NCBI GenBank assembly: GCA_017555025.1
Contig: JAFZHC010000006.1
Location: forward strand, 1-64,000
DNA from: Akkermansia sp.
GTDB taxonomy: Bacteria; Verrucomicrobiota; Verrucomicrobiia; Verrucomicrobiales; Akkermansiaceae
Direction of reading: 5' to 3'
DNA length: 64,000 nucleotides
Shown: positions 1-7,147 of the stretch, piece after piece
How the letters are laid out: each line of letters opens with the position of its first letter
Position numbering within the stretch: the stretch's first letter is position 1
Notes under the pieces: model-generated
Seen by the model: the letters and a program-made list of their open reading frames with translations, nothing else
Databases searched by the model: none
What the model was told of the DNA's origin: nothing
Made by a program: the position numbers and the translations under genes

Positions 1-146
1 CTTTGCATTTGAATATTTTATTTAGCATTAACATCTTGTAACGTGTGTTGCAAGCAAATGCAAGGCTGAACTACTGTTTTTTGTTTAAATTTGCTTTGTT
101 ACTGAAGCCTCCATTCATCAGCAAATCTGAAAAAGAGCCGGAGGGA

Positions 147-1001
147 TTACTGCTTTGATTTGGCCTTCAGCCGGCGCAATCTCAGCCCCAGATAGGCCAA
201 GCAGTAAAGTGCTGTAGAGAATATGCCGTTGAGAACGAGCGCATAGTCGGCTGTGGAGAGGCCGTCTTCATTTTTTTCGGGTGAGATGATGAACCAGAGC
301 AGACTGATGAGCAGGGGCAGGCCTATGCAGATGAGCGGTGTTTGCCAGCAGAATAGATGCACGCCTGCTCCCGATAGGCGAAAGCGAGTGATAAAACACA
401 GCAGGGATGGCAAAAGCAAGAGCAGAAGCAGTAATCCGGCCTCAGCTGCTGATACCCATTCACTTGTGCCATGATAGGCCAGTTCCGGATAAACTGAAGG
501 GGTGGGGGTAAGGGTGTCCAGCGTGCCGCTATCCGTCAGGTAAATGGCTCTACCATCTTTCAGCGCAACAAGCCATGGAGTGCAGGTGAGCGTGTATTGC
601 TTAAAATCACTTTGCAGAATAAGGGGCTTGGTTCGGCTGTAAATCGCTTGCACCGCATTTTCTCCACCTTCTTGAAGGATGGCGGCGCGGATAGATGCAT
701 ACGGTTCGCTTGGTAATGGAGTCGGCGAAAGTTCCAGGTGGCTTTGGTAGGTGCGCAGTTGCTCCGTTGTGGCCGGGAAGGAAAAATATTCCTGTTGCCA
801 TTCCTGCAATTGTTGGTCAAAACCATGTCGATGGTGCACCAGACCTTTTGGGGCTTCACCAAGCCAGGCCGCAGCCTGAGAGCTCCATGCTCGTTGAGTT
901 GAGTGATGGTTCAGCAGACTCATGCCGCCCATGGCGCTCAGCAAAAAAAGCAGAGGCAAGAGCAGCAGGTAGATGAAGGCTGATTTCAGAATGTTTTTCA
1001 T
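147..1001 (-). CDS. Hypothetical four-helix membrane protein
   Basis: I do not recognise a family. The 284-residue protein has a hydrophobic N-terminal helix (about residues 7-26, signal anchor or signal peptide), then a soluble, probably periplasmic stretch of about 155 residues. Three more hydrophobic helices follow (about 185-207, 217-240 and 252-275), and the C-terminus is basic. It follows the M3 peptidase gene with a 4-base ATGA overlap, so the two are almost certainly cotranscribed and translationally coupled. This suggests a role near the exported peptidase, but nothing in the sequence shows an activity. Confidence 0.7.
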   Translation of the reverse strand: MKNILKSAFIYLLLLPLLFLLSAMGGMSLLNHHSTQRAWSSQAAAWLGEAPKGLVHHRHGFDQQLQEWQQEYFSFPATTEQLRTYQSHLELSPTPLPSEPYASIRAAILQEGGENAVQAIYSRTKPLILQSDFKQYTLTCTPWLVALKDGRAIYLTDSGTLDTLTPTPSVYPELAYHGTSEWVSAAEAGLLLLLLLLPSLLCFITRFRLSGAGVHLFCWQTPLICIGLPLLISLLWFIISPEKNEDGLSTADYALVLNGIFSTALYCLAYLGLRLRRLKAKSKQ

Positions 1002-3190
1002 CGAGGCTGAAAAAGCTTAATCAGGGCATCCGGTTTCGGGTCGCGCCCCAGAAAATCGCGGATCTGCTGCATGGCCGGCACGCTGCTGCCCCGCTCCAGT
1101 ATGCAGCGGCGATAACGGGAGCCTACTGCCGGATTGAGGATACCCTCTTTTTTGAACTCGCTCATGGCATCTGCCGCCATCATCTCACACCATTTGTAGG
1201 TGTAGAGGCAGGCGGCGTAGCCTTCTGCCATGGTGTAAGTGAGGGTGCGAACTTCCGACGGAGCCTGCTCGGTATAGGGGAAGAGCCAAGGGGCGAGGAT
1301 TTCGGTTGTAACCTCATCGATGGGGCGTCCCTTGTATTTATCGTGATAGTGCATGTGGAGCTCCAGATCGAGTTTGCTGCACAAGAGCATACGCATATGT
1401 TGCTCAATCGGGTTGGAGCCGCGGCTTGAAGCCAGTTGTTGCGCCAGTTCAGCGGGCAGGGGCTCCCCCGTTTCGTAATGGTAGGCAAAGGTTGCCAAAG
1501 CCTCGGGCTCCCAAATCCAGCTTTCCTGCAGGTGGCTGGGCATTTCCACGAAGTCTCGCTCGACTTCAGCCGTGCAGTGCGGGCGAATTTCTCCGTGGCC
1601 GAGCATCATATGCATCATGTGCCCGAACTCATGGAACAACATGTATATCTCACCATGGCTGAAAAGGTGCGGACGCCCCGGCATGGGGGGTGTCAGGTTG
1701 GCCATGAGCGCGGCCAGATGAGGTTCGCCTACACCGCCATCAGGGGCGGGATTGCCGTCTCGCAGCGGTAAACACCATGCCTGAGCTCGCTTACCGGGGC
1801 GGGTGTAGAGGTCCATGTAAAAACTGCCCAGATGGGTGCCGGTGGCGGCATCTTTCACCGCAAAGCAACGTACACCAGGGTACCATACTTCCACATGTCC
1901 TTCGGGGCATATTTCACCCGGTTTGAGGCAGACGGTCGGTAACTCTTCGTAACGCAGACTCAGTACTTTGCTCCAAATATTAAACAGGCCGTTAATCACC
2001 TTGTCCGCCTGTAGGTAGGGGGTAATGGATTTTACGTTAAAAGAACTGCGGGCGGGCGGTAGCTGTGCGTTGAGGTAGGCTGTATCCCACGGGGCAACCG
2101 TGCTTAGTTCCTGACCGCTGGCTTGTGAATAGCGTTTCATTTCATCTGCAACATAGGCATCCCATGCCGGTTTGGAGGCTTCCAGCAGAGCATTCACAAA
2201 AGCGAGAGCTTGTTCGCCGTTGCCCATCATGCGGTGGGCCGCCTCTTTGTCGGCAAAGTTCTTGTAGCCCAGTAGAGTGGCCAGTTCATGGCGCAGTTCC
2301 AGAATGCGGTGAATAAGCGGTTCGGTATTCAGCGTTCGGTCAGTACCTGCGGAGGTCGTGCCGAGCCAGCACTGGCGGCGAGTTTCGGCAACTTTGCAAT
2401 ATCTCAACACAGCTCCGGCCGGCGAGGTGCTGAGGTTAATGAGCCATGCGGGTTTTTCCGGTGTAGCATAGCCGTGTTGACGGGCTGCAGCTGCGGCATT
2501 CTGCATCCATCGCTCCGGCATACCTTCCAGTTTGGTCGGGTCTGTAATAACGAGCTCCCACAGACCTGCCCCCATCTTGACATATTGGCTGAAACGAAAA
2601 CCCAGTTGAGAGAGCTCCTGCTCAATCTGCGCTTTGCGAACCTGCTTTTCGGGAGAGAGGGTGAGGCCGCTGTCATGCATGCCGGCAAGTGTCTGTTGAA
2701 TGAAGCGCTGTTTGGCCGGGCTGAGGTCTTTTACCCACGGGGCATTGGCAGTTTGCTGAAGAACTTTGGCTATCTGCGCACCGTGCAGCCCTTCCGCGCT
2801 GTAGGTAGTGGTTTCCTGCAGGAGTTTGTTCATCATATGCTGCATATCTTTGTTACCCAGCGAAATATGCAGATGGTAGACATAATTCATGGCCTGCTTG
2901 ATATTCTCGCCTGCTTCATACCATGCCAGAAAGGTGTTGTCGAACGTTGCCTGTTCGGGGGTAACGGCCACGATGGCGCTGAGGCGCTCTTGCGCCTGAC
3001 GGATGGCGGCCTGCACATCTGTGAGAGCCTGTTGCGGCGTCATTGCAGACCAGGACGGGTAGAGTGCCGTGCGGAAAAAGGGGTGATTCTCTTCCGTGGT
3101 GGCTGCGACGGGGAGCGGGGCTTGTTGTGCCGCGGAGACAACAGGAGCCAGCCCGAGCAGGGTCAGTATGGTCAGAGTGCAGAATTTCAT
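998..3190 (-). CDS. Exported M3-family zinc metallopeptidase (oligopeptidase/dipeptidyl carboxypeptidase type)
   Basis: This is a zinc peptidase that should cut short peptides, like oligopeptidase A/Dcp. The 730-residue length is normal for family M3. The zinc-binding motif HEFGH sits at residues 520-524, inside the longer LFHEFGHMMH context typical of M3A. Unlike the cytoplasmic E. coli enzymes, it begins with a clear signal peptide (hydrophobic residues 5-19, then VSAAQQA), so it probably works in the periplasm. The ATG at 3188-3190 starts the signal peptide and lies 9 bases after a TATAAT box. The membrane protein gene downstream overlaps by 4 bases. Substrate specificity (endo versus dipeptidyl carboxypeptidase) cannot be told from sequence alone. 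Confidence 0.93.
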   Translation of the reverse strand: MKFCTLTILTLLGLAPVVSAAQQAPLPVAATTEENHPFFRTALYPSWSAMTPQQALTDVQAAIRQAQERLSAIVAVTPEQATFDNTFLAWYEAGENIKQAMNYVYHLHISLGNKDMQHMMNKLLQETTTYSAEGLHGAQIAKVLQQTANAPWVKDLSPAKQRFIQQTLAGMHDSGLTLSPEKQVRKAQIEQELSQLGFRFSQYVKMGAGLWELVITDPTKLEGMPERWMQNAAAAARQHGYATPEKPAWLINLSTSPAGAVLRYCKVAETRRQCWLGTTSAGTDRTLNTEPLIHRILELRHELATLLGYKNFADKEAAHRMMGNGEQALAFVNALLEASKPAWDAYVADEMKRYSQASGQELSTVAPWDTAYLNAQLPPARSSFNVKSITPYLQADKVINGLFNIWSKVLSLRYEELPTVCLKPGEICPEGHVEVWYPGVRCFAVKDAATGTHLGSFYMDLYTRPGKRAQAWCLPLRDGNPAPDGGVGEPHLAALMANLTPPMPGRPHLFSHGEIYMLFHEFGHMMHMMLGHGEIRPHCTAEVERDFVEMPSHLQESWIWEPEALATFAYHYETGEPLPAELAQQLASSRGSNPIEQHMRMLLCSKLDLELHMHYHDKYKGRPIDEVTTEILAPWLFPYTEQAPSEVRTLTYTMAEGYAACLYTYKWCEMMAADAMSEFKKEGILNPAVGSRYRRCILERGSSVPAMQQIRDFLGRDPKPDALIKLFQPR

Positions 3191-3199
3191 GGCTTCCCC

Positions 3200-3205
3200 A
3201 TTATA
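3200..3205 (-). promoter_or_regulatory. -10 box of the M3 peptidase gene, leaderless spacing
   Basis: A perfect TATAAT on the minus strand ends 9 bases before the ATG at 3190. No good -35 hexamer is seen 17 bases upstream. The predicted transcript starts within about 3 bases of the start codon. Confidence 0.5.
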
Positions 3206-3269
3206 CAGTAAAGCTTATGAGCGCTCTATCTGTATTTCTGTCATTCTTGCACAAGCGAGCTTGTGCTCA

Positions 3270-3725
3270 TCAGACGGACCAGGGGGAAGCGTTGTAGGCG
3301 GCATCTGCAGCTGAGCTGACAAGCATGCGCACGCGGTCGACATCGACCACGCGCAGGAATCCGCGAGGAGTACGGGTTTCGGTGCGCTCATCATAATCGT
3401 GGTCAAAGATAACATCTCCGCTGCCATCGGGCTCTTCATTTACCTTCTGAATCATGCCGAGCATGAGGGGCCATTCCTGAATGTCACCGCTGCTTGTCAG
3501 CACAACAGCTCGTTTGGCGGTGAGCAGGTAGAGAGGGCCTGCCGTGGTTGCCGCCGTTTGAGGGGGGCTGCTCAGGAGTTTTTTGAACTTTGCCAGCAAA
3601 CCGAGGGGGCGCTGCGGCTGCGCTGTGGGAATGACCGCCAGAGGTCTGCCAACCCACAGCAATTCTTCTTGTGGGCGCAATGTTGCAGTTACACGAGCTT
3701 GTTCGTCGGTGCTGAGCTTGTCCAT
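3270..3725 (-). CDS. Small PH-like domain protein, hypothetical
   Basis: A 151-residue soluble protein. The pattern LRPQEELLWVGRP near residue 20, followed by YLLTAKRAVVL near residue 62, resembles bacterial pleckstrin-homology-like (bPH/YdbT-type) proteins, where a 'GRP...Y.LT..R....' pattern is usual. No membrane helix is visible, which is unusual because many bPH proteins are membrane-attached. It is a single-gene unit with a strong promoter whose -10 box is 6 bases from the ATG. The family call is by pattern only. Confidence 0.6.
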   Translation of the reverse strand: MDKLSTDEQARVTATLRPQEELLWVGRPLAVIPTAQPQRPLGLLAKFKKLLSSPPQTAATTAGPLYLLTAKRAVVLTSSGDIQEWPLMLGMIQKVNEEPDGSGDVIFDHDYDERTETRTPRGFLRVVDVDRVRMLVSSAADAAYNASPWSV

Positions 3726-3731
3726 GGCTTC

Positions 3732-3760
3732 AGACTAGCAGAGATGGTGAGTTCTGTCAA
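3732..3760 (-). promoter_or_regulatory. Leaderless promoter of the PH-like gene
   Basis: On the minus strand TTGACA (3755-3760), a 17-base spacer ending in TGC (extended -10), and TAGTCT (3732-3737) are followed by 6 bases and then ATG. Transcription should start at the A of the start codon. Confidence 0.75.
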
Positions 3761-3792
3761 TGTTTTGTTGTCTTGCTTTGGACGTTATTGGC

Positions 3793-3821
3793 TTGCAGAT
3801 GTTCGGTCTGTGTGTTATAAT
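3793..3821 (+). promoter_or_regulatory. Promoter of the YbjQ-family gene
   Basis: TTGCAG (3793-3798), 17-base spacer, TATAAT (3816-3821). It lies 28 bases before the ATG at 3850, giving a leader of about 20 bases with no Shine-Dalgarno sequence. Confidence 0.6.
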
Positions 3822-3849
3822 TCTCCCGCTGATAAAAATCATCACTACC

Positions 3850-4233
3850 ATGAATGAAAAGATTACACCAACACATCGTAAGGTTTCACTCCATCGCCGC
3901 TCCGGTGGTATTATGATGGTAACGACGGACACCGTACCCGGATGTACGATTGAAAAGACAATAGGTTTTGTAAGTGGCAGTAGTGCTCAGATGTTGGGAG
4001 TAGGGCGGAGCTTAACTGCCGGCTTTGGGCAATTGCTGGGTGGCGGCGATGTGCCGGATTATACTGCTCTGCTGGAAGAAGCTCGACAGATGGCGATTTC
4101 GCGCCTTATGCAGAAAGCTGCTGCGGTTGGAGCCAATGCTGTGGTTGGGCTGCGCCTCGCAACCGGCAACACCGGTTCATGTATGGTTGAAGTGTGTGCA
4201 TATGGCACAGCTGTGAAGCTTGGCAAGGAATGA
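3850..4233 (+). CDS. YbjQ/UPF0145-family heavy-metal-binding-like protein
   Basis: The protein fits the UPF0145 (YbjQ) family: a start resembling MMVTTDTVPGCTI, a glycine-rich FVSGSS segment, then EEARQMAISRLMQKAAAVGANAVVGLRL, the most conserved part, and a C-terminal strand ending in YGTAVKL. The ATG at 3850 is chosen because it follows the promoter by 28 bases; ATG codons at 3910 or 3913 would start nearer the usual family start and are possible. Homologues are thought to form pentameric rings; their role is not established. It overlaps the next gene by ATGA at 4230-4233. Confidence 0.85.
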   Translation: MNEKITPTHRKVSLHRRSGGIMMVTTDTVPGCTIEKTIGFVSGSSAQMLGVGRSLTAGFGQLLGGGDVPDYTALLEEARQMAISRLMQKAAAVGANAVVGLRLATGNTGSCMVEVCAYGTAVKLGKE

Positions 4234-4745
4234 TAGAGCTTCTTTTACAGAGAGAGGGGTGTGAATATTTCTTTGCCTGCCGGGAACGGCTTGATTTGCC
4301 TTTTATTTTGGAGTGGGCAGAGAAGTGCTTGAGTGAGAATCTTGACCCGGCAGTAGATGCCGCTATGCTGGAATTGGCGCCTTTTATGGGGAGAGAGCAT
4401 AACTCAGCCAACTGGAGTGAAGTGATAGATGCTATGGAGCGATTATGTCGGGCATTGGGGGTGATTCTGCCCGATGAAGAAGGTGCTCGTCGTTTGTGGA
4501 TTTTGCACGAACTGCGATATAATTCTGAGGCCCGTTTTTGCTTGGTTGACGGAGAGCCTTATCTCTATATCGATGGCTTATATTGCAGCCTGTTGTTTAT
4601 TTATGACTCGTGGTCGTCTGTTTGTTTAGCCGATGAGGAAAGTATATTAGCTCGATTGCGCAGCTCATTAGCTCTGCGTGTTATTGATGGTGAGTTCCGG
4701 GTTGTGGATTGCGCGGCCGATAGAGAGAAAAGGGGGCTTGGCTGA
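4230..4745 (+). CDS. Hypothetical acidic protein coupled to the YbjQ-family gene
   Basis: I do not recognise a family. The 171-residue protein starts at ATG 4230, overlapping the stop of the YbjQ gene (ATGA), which implies coupling. It is soluble and acidic, with no signal peptide or membrane helix. The only likely functional link is the partner gene. The gene ends 20 bases before the convergent GNAT gene. Confidence 0.65.
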   Translation: MIELLLQREGCEYFFACRERLDLPFILEWAEKCLSENLDPAVDAAMLELAPFMGREHNSANWSEVIDAMERLCRALGVILPDEEGARRLWILHELRYNSEARFCLVDGEPYLYIDGLYCSLLFIYDSWSSVCLADEESILARLRSSLALRVIDGEFRVVDCAADREKRGLG

Positions 4746-4765
4746 GTATGGCTTGCCCCGTTGTA

Positions 4766-5533
4766 TTAGCTGTCGACCTCCATCTGCCGGGCGCCATGCA
4801 CGTGGCTAACAAAGGAAGCGTAATCCTGCTCAAAAATAAGAGAGTCATGGCTACTGGTCTGCACCTGTTCAAAACCATAGCGGCGTGAAAACTCGGCTCC
4901 CTCAGGCGTTACATTATCGGTTATAATGCGCTGGCAACGGTGTTGCACAGGTTCGTAATGTTCAATGGCCAAGCTGAGAAGGTGGCGGGTGAGCCCCAGA
5001 CCTCGGTAAGCCGGTTCGGTGAGTACGCAGCAAAGGAACATGTGCAGCGGTTCTTCGGGGGCAGCCTGCGGGTCAACCAGACCGTCCAGAGTGAGCGTGT
5101 GGTCGTTGAAGCTGCCATTGCGCAGCGCTTCATAAATGTCGGCTTTCACCGGGAAGAGATTGACGAAGGCCACAATCTGCTCACCCATGACAGCGGCGAT
5201 GGTGGTGGCCGGATAGCGTTGGTACCAGCGGTAGGCCTCGGCAGGCGGCGTGATGTTATCTTCTCCGTAGTATTGGGCTTCCAGCGCCGCCATTTGTTCG
5301 AAATGTTGTTCGGTCAGTTCATCAGCTATGCGCAGGGTGGGGGATTTTTTAGCCAGTATAAACGAGAGCAGCGCCGCCGCAAACAGAACCACGCAGAGGG
5401 ATGTGGCGAGTACTTGTTTGGCTAATTCGATATTACCGTTTTTACCCGAACCGATGATGAAGTAGGCGGTGAAAGCCGCCACTACGCCGAGCAGCAGCAC
5501 CATGATGGAACTTTTGTTTGCCTGCCAGAACAT
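4766..5533 (-). CDS. Membrane-anchored GNAT acetyltransferase
   Basis: Residues about 11-30 and 40-58 are two hydrophobic helices forming an N-terminal membrane hairpin. From about residue 68 to the end it is a GNAT (N-acetyltransferase) domain. The acetyl-CoA binding loop is visible as YRGLGLTRHLL (R-x-x-G-x-G/A pattern), preceded by the strand LCCVLTEPA. The ATG at 5533 is preferred over an upstream GTG at 5566, because that GTG lies inside the stem of the rubrerythrin terminator-like hairpin. Acceptor substrate unknown. Fusion of GNAT to a two-helix anchor is not common. Confidence 0.75.
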   Translation of the reverse strand: MFWQANKSSIMVLLLGVVAAFTAYFIIGSGKNGNIELAKQVLATSLCVVLFAAALLSFILAKKSPTLRIADELTEQHFEQMAALEAQYYGEDNITPPAEAYRWYQRYPATTIAAVMGEQIVAFVNLFPVKADIYEALRNGSFNDHTLTLDGLVDPQAAPEEPLHMFLCCVLTEPAYRGLGLTRHLLSLAIEHYEPVQHRCQRIITDNVTPEGAEFSRRYGFEQVQTSSHDSLIFEQDYASFVSHVHGARQMEVDS

Positions 5534-5560
5534 ATATACGTGTAAGTCGGTATGGGAACA

Positions 5561-5584
5561 GCGCACAGGCCGAAGCCTGTGCGC
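5561..5584 (-). terminator. Hairpin after rubrerythrin gene
   Basis: A perfect 10-bp stem (GCGCACAGGC/GCCTGTGCGC) with a 4-base loop, 24 bases past the rubrerythrin stop. The U-tract after it is poor, so it may be an inefficient terminator or an mRNA-stabilising end. Confidence 0.55.
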
Positions 5585-5607
5585 TGTCTGTGAACCATTG
5601 ATGAAAA

Positions 5608-6150
5608 TTAGTAGTTCTGAGCCAGAATGGCGAAGTGAGCCTGCGGGTGGTCACATACAGGGCATACTTCAGGAGCCTTCTGACCGATGCAGATGTGGCC
5701 GCAGTTGGCGCACTGCCAGATGGTATCGCCCTCGCGGGAGAATACGATACCCTCCTCGATGTTGCTCAGTAGCTTGCGATAGCGCTCCTCATGCTGCTTC
5801 TCGATGATGGCAACTCCCTCCATCTTCTCGGCAATCTCATCGAAACCCTCAGCGCGAGCTTCCTCGGCATAGGTCTTGTACATGTCCGTCCACTCGAAGT
5901 TCTCACCGGCGGCTGCGTCGACCAGATTGGTCATGGTGTCGGGCATGCTGCCGCCGTGCAGGTACTTGAACCACAGCTTAGCGTGCTCTTTCTCGTTGTG
6001 AGCAGTTTCTTCAAAAATCTTGGAAATCTGTACATACCCGTCCTTCTTGGCGCGTGATGCGTAGTAGAGGTACTTGGTGTGTGCCTGAGATTCGCCGGCA
6101 AATGCTGCTGCCAGATTTGCTTCTGTTTTGGTACCTTTCAGATCTTTCAT
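5608..6150 (-). CDS. rbr: Rubrerythrin
   Basis: A non-haem di-iron peroxidase that reduces hydrogen peroxide in anaerobes. Residues 1-140 are a ferritin-like four-helix domain with the expected glutamates ([14 protein letters not shown] near residue 20; [14 protein letters not shown] near 48; [13 protein letters not shown] near 113). The C-terminus is a rubredoxin-like iron site with two CxxC knuckles (CANCGH near 147, CPVCDHP near 162). The 180-residue length is slightly below the usual 190. It is monocistronic, with its own promoter, and indicates an anaerobic or microaerobic life with oxidative-stress defence. Confidence 0.96.
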   Translation of the reverse strand: MKDLKGTKTEANLAAAFAGESQAHTKYLYYASRAKKDGYVQISKIFEETAHNEKEHAKLWFKYLHGGSMPDTMTNLVDAAAGENFEWTDMYKTYAEEARAEGFDEIAEKMEGVAIIEKQHEERYRKLLSNIEEGIVFSREGDTIWQCANCGHICIGQKAPEVCPVCDHPQAHFAILAQNY

Positions 6151-6200
6151 GGTGTGTATCGTGGTGTATGTAGTCCTCCGCGTATTCTGCGGCTGGCTTC

Positions 6201-6228
6201 AATATAGCACGGATTTTTAAAAAGACAA
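6201..6228 (-). promoter_or_regulatory. Promoter of rbr
   Basis: TTGTCT (6223-6228), 16-base spacer, TATATT (6201-6206) on the minus strand. The leader is about 43 bases and ends in ACACACC before ATG, without a correctly placed Shine-Dalgarno sequence. The same ACACACC precedes the nagA ATG. Confidence 0.55.
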
Positions 6229-6344
6229 GATTGAAATGATTCTAAAAGTTATGGATGTCATTTTTTTTTGCCTCAGAAATCAGGAAATGGGTATAGAGAG
6301 AGCGTAATTTTGGGAAGATAGGGATGGTTTGTGGGGAAATGAAA

Positions 6345-6370
6345 CAGAGCGCCTTGTGGAAGGCGCTCTG
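6345..6370 (-). terminator. Terminator of the kdsA-lptB operon
   Basis: A perfect 10-bp stem (CAGAGCGCCT/AGGCGCTCTG) with a 6-base loop, followed in the minus direction by a U-rich TTTCATTT run. It lies 35 bases after the lptB stop. Confidence 0.75.
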
Positions 6371-6404
6371 CATGATTTTTATTATTGCGGAAGACGGTAG
6401 GCAC

Positions 6405-7142
6405 TTACATCTTGAAGTGCTCGCCAAGGTAAATCTTACGGGTCTTGGGGTCGTTAGCAATTTCCTCAGCATTACCCTGTTTAATGACCTTGCCTTCGAA
6501 AAGAATATAGGCACGATCAACGATACCGAGTGTTTCGCGTACGTTGTGGTCGGTAATGAGGATGGAAAGACCATCTGTTTCGCGCAGGGAAGCAACGATG
6601 TGCTGAATATCCTGCACGGCGATGGGGTCCACACCGGCGAAGGGCTCGTCAAGCATGAGCAGACTGGGATTGCTGGCAAGGGCTCGGGCAATGGTGAGTC
6701 GGCGTTTTTCACCACCGGAGAGCTGAATGGCTTGGCTATTGCGCAGCTTCGTGATGTTGAAACGCTCGAGTAATTCGTTTGCTTTTTCCTTCTGTTGCTT
6801 GGCGGTGAGGTCCTTACGGGTCTCAAGGATGGCCATCAGGTTATCGATGACGGAGAGCTTTCGGAAGATGGATTCTTCCTGCGGCAGGTAGCCCATACCC
6901 AGACGGGCTCGCAGGTGCATAGGAAGCCCGGAGACGTCCTGCCCGGCAAACATAACGCTACCTTCGTCCGGACGCACCAACCCGGCAACCATGTAGAAAG
7001 AGGTGGTTTTACCGGCGCCATTGGGGCCGAGCAGACCAACGATTTCGCCGGCGTGAACCTCAAGACTCACGTGATCGGCAACTCTGCGCTCGTTGTACGA
7101 TTTGCAAAGTCCATTGGCTTTTAAAAGAATGTCGCTATCCAT
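6405..7142 (-). CDS. lptB: LPS export ABC transporter ATP-binding protein LptB
   Basis: The ATPase that powers lipopolysaccharide extraction from the inner membrane with LptF/LptG (not in this window). The full-length 245-residue ABC domain has Walker A GPNGAGKT (39-46), the LSGGEKRRLTIARAL signature (about 140-155), and Walker B LLMLDEPFAGVDP with the LptB-typical FAGVDP. The switch histidine is in LITDHNVRETL. It is the last gene of kdsA-lptC-like-lptA-like-lptB, with 5 bases to the gene before, which agrees with the classical lptA-lptB pairing. Confidence 0.95.
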   Translation of the reverse strand: MDSDILLKANGLCKSYNERRVADHVSLEVHAGEIVGLLGPNGAGKTTSFYMVAGLVRPDEGSVMFAGQDVSGLPMHLRARLGMGYLPQEESIFRKLSVIDNLMAILETRKDLTAKQQKEKANELLERFNITKLRNSQAIQLSGGEKRRLTIARALASNPSLLMLDEPFAGVDPIAVQDIQHIVASLRETDGLSILITDHNVRETLGIVDRAYILFEGKVIKQGNAEEIANDPKTRKIYLGEHFKM

Positions 7143-7147
7143 AAAAA

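Noticed and set aside
2288-3211. 307-codon plus-strand frame opposite the M3 peptidase
   Set aside because: Overlaps the signal-peptide and helical region of a clear M3 peptidase; no start context or homology pattern.
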